Below, in pieces: positions 57,854 to 64,000 of a DNA stretch of 64,000 nucleotides. The position numbers and the translations under genes are program-made. The notes beneath the pieces were generated by a model. That model did not search any database. It was not told the DNA's origin and saw only the letters and a list, made by a program, of their open reading frames with translations. Source of the stretch: Paludibacterium purpuratum (GTDB lineage Bacteria; Pseudomonadota; Gammaproteobacteria; Burkholderiales; Chromobacteriaceae); NCBI RefSeq assembly GCF_004363805.1, contig NZ_SNZP01000013.1, forward strand, positions 85,241 through 149,240. Reading direction: 5' to 3'. Numbering within the stretch: position 1 is the first letter of the stretch; every line of letters starts with the position of its first letter.

Positions 57854-58860
57854 GGTGAGCCCCGGTAAGTGGCGTGGACACGCAGCAGCGACAGAAAGAA
57901 AGGAACGCCCAATAGCGCGCAAAACAGACCGACCGGCATGTCCGCCGGCGCGGCCAGGGTGCGTGCCAAGGTATCGGCCAACAGCAATAGCAGTGCGCCG
58001 ATCAGCATGGCCAGCGGCGCGCTGCGGGTTTGATCCGCGTCGCTCAGACCGCGTGCGATGTGCGGCGCGATCAGACCGATGAAGCCGATCATGCCGCACC
58101 ATGCGACGGCGACGCCGGCCAGCAATGCCACGCGCAGGGTCACGGCGCCGCGCAGCCGTGTCAGAGACAGGCCGAGATGACCGGCGACCGATTCGCCCAG
58201 CGCCAAGGCGTTGAGTTGCCGGTTCAGCCGCGGCAGGCGCCAGGTGCATAAGGCGAGCAATAGCGCGAACAGGGCGGCGAGCGGCCAACTGGCCGCCGCG
58301 AGCGAGCCGAGCGTCCAGAACGACAGGTTGCGCAGTTGTTCGTCGCTGGCCAGGTAGGTACATAGCCCGACGATCGAGCCTGTCAGTGCATTGAGCGCAA
58401 TGCCGCACAGCAGCAGGCCGCCGAGCGAACCCGGCGTGAAGCGGCGCGCCAGCCGATCGAGGCCCAGGCAGACGCCCAGCGCGCCGACAAAGGCCGCGAG
58501 CGGTAGCAGCAGCCCACGCAGCGGGGCGGGCAATGACAAGCCGGCGCTCAGTACGATGCAGAGTGCGGCGGCGCTGGCGCCGCCGCCGGTGACGCCCAAG
58601 AGTCCGGGATCGGCCAGCGGATTGCGGAACAGTCCCTGCGTCAACGAACCGGCCAGGCCCAAGGCGGCGCCGACCAGGAGCGCCATGCATAGTCGCGGCA
58701 ATCGCAGTTGCCACAGTACCCAACCACTGCCCGACAAGCGGCCGTCGAGCGGCGCCAGCCAATCGCGCCAATGGATGGCCACGGCGCCGTACTGCGCGCA
58801 CAGCAGCACCAGGCCGAGCACGGCCAGCCCGAGCCAGACAGCGTTTGCGCGCGCACTCAT
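57850..58860 (-). CDS. hmuU: Heme ABC transporter permease
   Basis: The 336-residue permease of the BtuC/FecCD family has about nine or ten transmembrane segments. It carries the family patterns RLPRLCMALLVGAALGLAGSLTQGLFRNPLADPGLLG and GFIGLIAPHIAR (the ATPase-coupling helix region). The ATG (MSARANAVW) overlaps the hmuT stop by 4 bases, and a longer upstream frame is a shadow of hmuT. Confidence 0.94.
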   Translation of the reverse strand: MSARANAVWLGLAVLGLVLLCAQYGAVAIHWRDWLAPLDGRLSGSGWVLWQLRLPRLCMALLVGAALGLAGSLTQGLFRNPLADPGLLGVTGGGASAAALCIVLSAGLSLPAPLRGLLLPLAAFVGALGVCLGLDRLARRFTPGSLGGLLLCGIALNALTGSIVGLCTYLASDEQLRNLSFWTLGSLAAASWPLAALFALLLALCTWRLPRLNRQLNALALGESVAGHLGLSLTRLRGAVTLRVALLAGVAVAWCGMIGFIGLIAPHIARGLSDADQTRSAPLAMLIGALLLLLADTLARTLAAPADMPVGLFCALLGVPFFLSLLRVHATYRGSP

Positions 58861-59729
58861 CGGCGATGCACCGCCAAGAAAGCCGTGGCCAGGCGCTCGA
58901 CCGCCTGCGGCAGGCGTGGGCCGAAACCCAATAGCAGCAGGGCATCCTGCGTGACGATGCGCCGCTGGCTGCCGGCCGGTGTTTGGCCGATACCGGGCAG
59001 GCGTAATACGCCATCGATACCGCCCGCGGCAGCCAAGCCCTGTTCGGTCAATAGCAGCGCGTCGGGACGGGCGGCCAGCACCGCCTCGGCCGACAGCGGC
59101 TTGTAACCGTCGAATCCACGCAGGGCATTGCTCGCGCCGGCATAAGCCAGCATGGCGTCGGCGGCGGTGCCTTGGCCCGCGACCAGCCATTGTCCCGGCG
59201 CCGCGGCCAGGATGAACAGCACGCGTATGTTTGTCCGGCTGGGCCGCGGCGCTTGCCAATCGCGTTGCAGCTGGGTGATCAGTCGGGCGGCTTGAGCACT
59301 GCGGCCCGTCAATTGTCCCGTGCGCTCGATGCGTGCCAGTACCCCTTCAAAGCGATGGTTGGCCGCCAGTACATGCACCGGCACGCCGGCGCCCGCCAGT
59401 TGGCGCAAAACCATCGGCGGGCCGGCGTCCTCGCTGGCCAATACGGCAGTGGGCGCCAGCGATAGCAGCCCTTCCGCCGACAAGGTGCGCGCATAACCCA
59501 CGCTGGGCAGCGTGCGGGCGGCCGGCGGAAAGAGCGAGGTGGTGTCGACGCCGACCAGTTGGCGTTCGGCACCGAGGGCGTAGACGATTTCGGTCAGTGC
59601 GCCGCCCACGCAGACTAGCCGAGGCGCCTGCTCGCGCACGGCGGCCCCGGCTGCCGGGGCCGCCAGCCCAAGCCCCAGTGCCGCCATACGCTTGAGCAGC
59701 GCGCGGCGGGATGACATCAGACGGCGCAT
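58857..59729 (-). CDS. hmuT: Periplasmic heme-binding protein
   Basis: The 290-residue substrate-binding protein delivers heme to HmuUV. It has a signal peptide with a twin-arginine-like SRRALLK. The body has the TroA/BtuF-type fold pattern (RLVCVGGALTEIVYALGAERQLVGVDTTSLFPP, LPSVGYARTLSAEGLLSLAPTAVLAS). The Tyr of VGYARTLSAEG is the usual heme ligand position. The start with GAGG upstream overlaps hmuS by 13 bases; a second ATG (59717, MSSRRAL) matches the stop of hmuS exactly and is an alternative. Confidence 0.93.
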   Translation of the reverse strand: MRRLMSSRRALLKRMAALGLGLAAPAAGAAVREQAPRLVCVGGALTEIVYALGAERQLVGVDTTSLFPPAARTLPSVGYARTLSAEGLLSLAPTAVLASEDAGPPMVLRQLAGAGVPVHVLAANHRFEGVLARIERTGQLTGRSAQAARLITQLQRDWQAPRPSRTNIRVLFILAAAPGQWLVAGQGTAADAMLAYAGASNALRGFDGYKPLSAEAVLAARPDALLLTEQGLAAAGGIDGVLRLPGIGQTPAGSQRRIVTQDALLLLGFGPRLPQAVERLATAFLAVHRR

Positions 59730-60784
59730 GGCACGGCCTCTTCCTGCAGCCAGTCGAGCAAGGCTCGCCAGTCGCTGCGCTCGGGTCTGCCCGGTTTGCG
59801 TTCGCCGAATAACATGGCGATGGTCTCGCCTTGAGCGTTGAATAACTCCAGCGACGATACCAGCCCGTCGCGCGTGGGTTTGCGCACCAGCCAAGCGTCG
59901 GTCACCCGATCTTGGCGCAGGTGCAGGTTGAAGCCCTCATCCATGACGTTGATCCACGGTCCCTGCTCGAAGACATGGGCGATCGATCCGCTATGGATCT
60001 GGATCGTGCCGGGATTGCCGGTAAACACCATGATCGGCACGCCGCGCCGCGCGGCCTCCTGCAATAGCCAACTGGCGGCCATCGGTATCACTTGGCTGAC
60101 AAAACGCGGATCGGCAAGCCGCAGGCCCTGGCGGCGCGAGACGCCGAAGCGCTTGAGTAGCGAGAAGAAGTCGTGCGTATCGCGCAGAGCGGCCCAACCC
60201 TGGCGCAGGCCGGCGACGTCGATTTGCGCGTCCGGCTTTTCGGGGCGCCGCGCCGGGCGGGATACCGGTATCGGTTGCGGCGCCAAGCCCTGGTCGGCAA
60301 ATCGGTGGCACAAAGCCGCCCAGGCTGCCCGGTCGCTACCCGGTCGCCGAAAGATCTTGTGCACGGCTTCGCCCTGGGCGTCGAAGAACTGTAGGCTGTG
60401 CTGCGGCTGGCTGCCGCTGTCGTCTTCCACTGCAAAGCCGTAGCGCCAGTGGCCGAAGAACAGGCGCAGGTCGATGGCCTGGTCGAGCACCAGGCCGACG
60501 TGGCCGTCATGGCTGAAGCGGCGGTAAACCCCGATTTTCTCGTGTACGCAGTCTTGATTGCGCGTCAGCGCCATGACCTCGCCCAAGCTTGCCAATTCGG
60601 CGAATAGCGCCGGCCAGTCGGTGTCGAGCCGCGAGGCTCGCAACGGTGTTTCGCCGTCGACGCCGACATGCGCGGCGATCAGTTCGGCTTCGCCGATGCC
60701 GAGGCCGTCGGCGATGTCGCGCTGGCGGGTGCCGGCTTGTTGGCGTTGTGCCGCGAAGTGGTGGCGGATGGTTGCATGATCCAT
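59717..60784 (-). CDS. hmuS: Hemin-degrading factor / heme chaperone HmuS
   Basis: HmuS is a cytosolic protein with two similar domains that takes up imported heme and, in some relatives, degrades it. The 355-residue product shows both repeats: GEVMALTRNQDCVHEKIGVYR in the first half and GNPGTIQIHSGSIAHVFEQGPWINVMDEGFNLHLR in the second, which holds the likely heme-ligating His. AGGAG is well placed before the ATG. The stop is overlapped by hmuT. Confidence 0.93.
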   Translation of the reverse strand: MDHATIRHHFAAQRQQAGTRQRDIADGLGIGEAELIAAHVGVDGETPLRASRLDTDWPALFAELASLGEVMALTRNQDCVHEKIGVYRRFSHDGHVGLVLDQAIDLRLFFGHWRYGFAVEDDSGSQPQHSLQFFDAQGEAVHKIFRRPGSDRAAWAALCHRFADQGLAPQPIPVSRPARRPEKPDAQIDVAGLRQGWAALRDTHDFFSLLKRFGVSRRQGLRLADPRFVSQVIPMAASWLLQEAARRGVPIMVFTGNPGTIQIHSGSIAHVFEQGPWINVMDEGFNLHLRQDRVTDAWLVRKPTRDGLVSSLELFNAQGETIAMLFGERKPGRPERSDWRALLDWLQEEAVPCAV

Positions 60785-60792
60785 GTCGACTC

Positions 60793-63036
60793 CTAGAAAT
60801 CGTAACGAGCGTTGAGATAGGCATTGCGGCCCGGCGCGGTCCAGCCGTCGACTGCAGGGTCGTTACCGGCCAGTCCGCGCACGTCGGACCAGCGCCAGTA
60901 CTTGCGGTTGAACAGATTGTTGATACCGGCGTTGAGGGTCAGCCCCTTGATGGGTTTCCAGAACCCGCCCAGATCCAGCGTGGTCCAGGCCGGTGTCGAG
61001 TACTGGTTGGCGATGCCGCGCCCCTGCTGGACGGAGAGGCCGCTGGCGTTCCGGCCTTCGGCATGCTGAACCGTGGCATGACCGCCGAAGCGGCCGATGT
61101 CGTAGCTCAGCGTCAAGACCGCCTTGAGCGGCTGGATGGTATCGAGCGGTTGCGATTGGCCGTTGGCGCTGAAATCGCCATGCGCCGATGCGACACCGCC
61201 CGTCATGCGCCAGCGTTCGTCGATCAGCCATTCCATGCGCGCTTCCCAACCGCGGATGCGGGCATCTTGCAGATTGATGTATTGGTAAACCAACGGGTTG
61301 GCCGATGAGCCGTCGCCGCCGACGATCTGCTGCGAAATCAGATCCTGGTAGCGGTTGTCGTAGTACGCCAGCGAGTAGCGCAGTCGGTCGAGCCTGCCTC
61401 GCAGGCCGACTTCGATGCTATGGGCGCGTTCGGCCTGGAGGTTGGGATTGCCGATGCTGGTATAGGCGCGGCCCGGGATGGTGTAGTTGCTGAAATTGAG
61501 ATTGACCTGATCCGGGGTCGGCGCGCGGAAACCGCTCGCCCATTGCGCATAGGGCGCCAGTTGCGGCATCAGGCGCCACACCGCGCCGAAACGCGGCGAC
61601 CAGGCCTGGTCGGATAAGGTCACGACGCTGCCGCTATAGCCGGCGCCGGACGGGGCGAGCCGGTATTGATCGAAGCGCAGACCGGGAATCAGGCTCAGCG
61701 CGCCAAGCTCGATCTCGTCCTGGACGAAGGCGCCGCCTTGCGTGTAGGTGGTGTCGGGAAACGTTTTGTAGGGAAAGACGTAGCCGGCTGGCGGCACAGT
61801 GCCGTTGGCCGGGCTTTCCACCAGCGAGCGGCTCCAGTCGAACCCATAGCTCAGCCGCTGCGTTAGCCGACCGGGCAGGCGGCTTTGCGCCTGGCTGCCG
61901 ATGCCGAAGGTATTGCTGATGTAGGCATTGTCGCGCGTGCGTTGTGCGGCGGCGGCGCGGGTTTCGACGCTGGTCTGCGCGACTTTGGCGCGTTGCCAGT
62001 AGACTTGGGTTTCGACTTTTTGCCATAGCGGGTTGGCCGCGTCGGCATAGCTGTGCGCCAGCGACACGCGATCGCGCTCGACGCGGTCGTCGGCCTGCAG
62101 GTCGAGGGTATTGTTCGTCGGGGTATAAGGCGGCACGGCGCGTGCGGAGTAGACCTCGGTTTGCTCGCGGCGGCGCAGCGACTCCACCGTCAGCCCGAGC
62201 CGGTTGGCGCCATCCAGTCGGCGCGCGATTTTGGCCAGCACGTTGCCGACGCCGTTATCGGCCGGGTTGGGGGCGGTGCGGCTACTGTTTTGCGACGTGT
62301 TGTCGCCCATATTGGCCAGTTCGTGGCCGTGGCGATAGCTGACCTGCAGCAGCGACTGCCAGTCGGGACTTTGGCTTGCCACGCCGGCGGCATTGAGCCA
62401 TGAATGGTCGACGCTGTTGTAGCCGCTTTTGACGAAGCCGCCGACAGGCTGGCCGTCTTTCAGCAAATCGCGCGGCTCCAGGGTGTGGAAGAACACCGCG
62501 CCGCTTAAGCCATCGCTGCCGTATTGCGTGGTGGCCGGCCCGCGTAGGATCTCGGCTTTCTGCAGATCGTCGGTGTCCAGGTAATCGCCGCGGCCGACGG
62601 TAAAGCCGCCGAAGGAAAAGCTGGCCGGCACGCGGATGCCGTCGATCATCATCAATACCTGGTTGCCCTGCAAGCCGCGGACGTTGATGCTCTCGTTGCC
62701 GGCGCGATTGGTATTGCCGCCGGCGATGCTATAGCGGTTCGGTCCTTGTCCGACCGCCACGTCCAACTCGTCGGCGAATAGATCCTTGATATCGCGCGCG
62801 CCGCGCGCTTCGCCTTCCTGCTGCGTGACGATGGTGACCGTAGCCGGCACGTTGTCGAGCCGTCGCTCGGTGCGGGTGGCGTGCACGGTCACTTCCTTGA
62901 GCGCGCTTTGCGCATCGGGCGAAAAGGCGGCTTCGGCGCGGGCGGTCGGGGTCAGGCCGAAAAGCAGGCCGACGGCCAACGCCGTATGCCGGGTGGGTGG
63001 AAACGCCGGTCGGCGGGCAAGGTGCTTGCGGTGCAT
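60793..63036 (-). CDS. hmuR: TonB-dependent heme/hemoglobin outer-membrane receptor
   Basis: The 747-residue receptor has a signal peptide, a TonB-box region (LKEVTVHATRTERRLDNVPATVTIV), a plug domain (INVRGLQGNQVLMMIDGIRVP) and a C-terminal barrel ending NAYLNARYDF. The heme-receptor motif FRAP and NPNL is present (GFRAPTPDQVN ... IGNPNLQAERAHSIE). The ATG MHRKHLARR has GAGAG upstream; an in-frame codon 11 residues earlier is less likely. It heads the hmuRSTUV operon, which sits behind a Fur box. Confidence 0.95.
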   Translation of the reverse strand: MHRKHLARRPAFPPTRHTALAVGLLFGLTPTARAEAAFSPDAQSALKEVTVHATRTERRLDNVPATVTIVTQQEGEARGARDIKDLFADELDVAVGQGPNRYSIAGGNTNRAGNESINVRGLQGNQVLMMIDGIRVPASFSFGGFTVGRGDYLDTDDLQKAEILRGPATTQYGSDGLSGAVFFHTLEPRDLLKDGQPVGGFVKSGYNSVDHSWLNAAGVASQSPDWQSLLQVSYRHGHELANMGDNTSQNSSRTAPNPADNGVGNVLAKIARRLDGANRLGLTVESLRRREQTEVYSARAVPPYTPTNNTLDLQADDRVERDRVSLAHSYADAANPLWQKVETQVYWQRAKVAQTSVETRAAAAQRTRDNAYISNTFGIGSQAQSRLPGRLTQRLSYGFDWSRSLVESPANGTVPPAGYVFPYKTFPDTTYTQGGAFVQDEIELGALSLIPGLRFDQYRLAPSGAGYSGSVVTLSDQAWSPRFGAVWRLMPQLAPYAQWASGFRAPTPDQVNLNFSNYTIPGRAYTSIGNPNLQAERAHSIEVGLRGRLDRLRYSLAYYDNRYQDLISQQIVGGDGSSANPLVYQYINLQDARIRGWEARMEWLIDERWRMTGGVASAHGDFSANGQSQPLDTIQPLKAVLTLSYDIGRFGGHATVQHAEGRNASGLSVQQGRGIANQYSTPAWTTLDLGGFWKPIKGLTLNAGINNLFNRKYWRWSDVRGLAGNDPAVDGWTAPGRNAYLNARYDF

Positions 63037-63073
63037 GGTTATCTCTCTCTTCTTTTTGTGAAACGCCACGATT

Positions 63074-63092
63074 GTAAATGATAATCATTCTC
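63074..63092. promoter_or_regulatory. Fur box upstream of hmuR
   Basis: On the minus strand GAGAATGATTATCATTTAC matches the 19-base Fur consensus at 16 positions. It lies 38-56 bases before the hmuR start and also before the divergent VF530-like gene. Iron-replete repression of the heme operon is expected. Confidence 0.88.
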
Positions 63093-63181
63093 ATTAAAAG
63101 ATGACATCGTACAAGTTGCCAGCTAGGCGGGGGAAGGCGCTATCATGGCGGCGGTTTCAATGCATGAAGAAATGGAAAAGC

Positions 63182-63433
63182 ATGAGTGCCGGGGCACAGA
63201 AGGACCCGTTGCATGGACGGACGTTGGCAGCCATCCTGCAGGAGTTGGTGGATTACTACGGTTGGGAGGCCTTGGGGCGGCGGGTCGAGATCCGTTGTTT
63301 CACCCACGAACCAAGCATTGAATCGAGCCTGAAATTTCTACGCCGCACACCCTGGGCGCGCGCCAAGGTGGAGGCGCTGTACCTGGAGATGCGGCACGAC
63401 AAACCCGCGCCGCTGGTGTTTAAGAAGCGCTAG
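63182..63433 (+). CDS. VF530-family (DUF2132) DNA-binding-domain protein
   Basis: The 83-residue protein has the whole pattern of the VF530 family: [53 protein letters not shown] and LY at the end. The family has a solved fold of double-wing type and is assumed to bind DNA, without a known job. The ATG at 63182 ([12 protein letters not shown]) is chosen; one at 63164 would add six residues. It is divergent from hmuR and close to its Fur box, but nothing shows that it belongs to iron metabolism. Confidence 0.9.
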   Translation: MSAGAQKDPLHGRTLAAILQELVDYYGWEALGRRVEIRCFTHEPSIESSLKFLRRTPWARAKVEALYLEMRHDKPAPLVFKKR

Positions 63434-63477
63434 ACAGCCGGCTAGGGGGCCATGCCCCCCGCCTCCGGAAAAGGGCC

Positions 63478-63735
63478 TTAGTCGGCCGTGAGTACTAGGC
63501 ACCCCGCCAGTTCACGCACACGCGCGGCCTTGGGCAGATACATCCAAGAGGTGCTGCCATCGATCGACTCGAACGCCCACGGCAAACGACTATCGACCAC
63601 CAAACGGCACTCGTCGGAATTTGGACGACTGCCACGCGGCAAGCACAACACGGAAATCAGGGAAAGTAACTGCTGCTGGCGGAAATCCTGGTTTGGAAAA
63701 AAGACTGGGGCTGGATTAACATTTCGAGTAGCCAT
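63478..63735 (-). CDS. Hypothetical 85-residue protein
   Basis: I do not recognise this protein. It has no signal peptide or membrane segment. It contains QDFRQQQLLSLISVLCLPRGS near the start and a C-terminal hydrophobic stretch (VRELAGCLVL). Two or three cysteines are spread along it. A good Shine-Dalgarno sequence (TAGGAG, 6 bases before the ATG) supports the start at 63735 over a longer frame from 63789. It stands alone on the minus strand, 44 bases from the convergent VF530 gene. Confidence 0.6.
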   Translation of the reverse strand: MATRNVNPAPVFFPNQDFRQQQLLSLISVLCLPRGSRPNSDECRLVVDSRLPWAFESIDGSTSWMYLPKAARVRELAGCLVLTAD

Positions 63736-64000
63736 TCTGACTCCTAGGAGAGTTGGTTTGGTTAGCGGGCCCGGCGGTGTTGGATGCACCTCGGGCTCGC
63801 GCCTCTTGCGGCAAACGCCGCACCAAGTAGACTACCCAGCCGCATACCTACTGACAACCAAGCGCGACCGTCAGAAAAGGCTGAAAATTGTTGGCCGATG
63901 GGGTTGTAGATACTGTTATCCGAGTCAAGCGATAAGAAACGAACTGTCGAATGGCTTACCGGATTTCAGTACACCGTGAGCGATATGCACAAGCTTGCGC
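63736..64000. other. Right-edge region without recognised gene
   Basis: The last 265 bases hold no ORF I can support; an open plus frame to 63979 runs antisense through the 85-residue gene and looks non-coding. GCGGCAAACGCCGC (63806-63819) forms a small hairpin. The base composition is lower in GC than the neighbours, so this may be a promoter region for the hypothetical gene or the start of another region beyond the window. Confidence 0.35.

Overview
The window is a GC-rich (by eye about 60-65 %) chromosomal segment with dense, mostly housekeeping and metabolic genes. Gene content and order suggest a betaproteobacterium of the order Neisseriales, most likely Chromobacteriaceae-like: split glyQ/glyS with a small secreted protein between them, a TfoX_C-TadA fusion, a complete pel operon, hut genes and a hmu heme operon. 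The genus is inferred, not shown. No rRNA, tRNA, CRISPR array, transposase or prophage was recognised.

Layout. 1-0.3 kb: 3' end of tdh with a strong terminator. 0.36-1.7 kb (-): a secreted cytochrome-porin-like protein with one N-terminal CxxCH heme site. 1.9-10.7 kb (+): glyQ, secreted orf, glyS, gmhB, plsC, YgjP-like metalloprotease, gloA, an antiporter and mpl. 10.8-15.0 kb (-): an amino acid transporter, pflB and an atypical PilZ-like protein. 15.1-18.4 kb (-): serB and the queuosine precursor genes queE, a three-domain queD and queC. 18.7-22.7 kb: a lipid kinase, a degenerate old-yellow-enzyme paralogue, then nemA and an NfsA-like nitroreductase behind a promoter carrying two NemR-box palindromes. 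22.8-25.4 kb: a GNAT acetyltransferase and fahA-maiA (tyrosine/homogentisate breakdown), then an orphan XRE antitoxin-like gene.

25.8-32.7 kb is a complete histidine utilisation locus: hutU-H-G-I-D on the minus strand and the repressor gene hutC divergent, with two repeated operator-like sites between them. After hutC comes a small minus-strand ORF with a perfect Shine-Dalgarno sequence and a double-glycine-type leader. 33.1-37.2 kb: a DEDDh exonuclease and a CBS/nucleotidyltransferase signalling protein, then class I fumarase. 37.4-40.2 kb: an orphan type VI secretion effector pair (DUF3304 lipoprotein and Tle1-type phospholipase). 40.3-42.2 kb: cytochrome b561, L,D-transpeptidase, tadA.

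42.5-55.1 kb is the pelABCDEFG operon for Pel exopolysaccharide, preceded by an AT-rich control region with a perfect palindrome. It is followed, convergently, by a cupin / PAS-LuxR regulator pair. 56.5-57.1 kb is a Phd/ParE-type toxin-antitoxin module with its own palindromic operator. 57.1-63.0 kb (-) is hmuRSTUV for heme uptake, behind a good Fur box. The window ends with a VF530-family gene and an unknown 85-residue protein.

In many places genes are translationally coupled (ATGA or TGATG overlaps), which supports the operon assignments. Starts were chosen by Shine-Dalgarno position, overlap and family length. All family names come from recognising motifs and remembered relatives; no database search was run.
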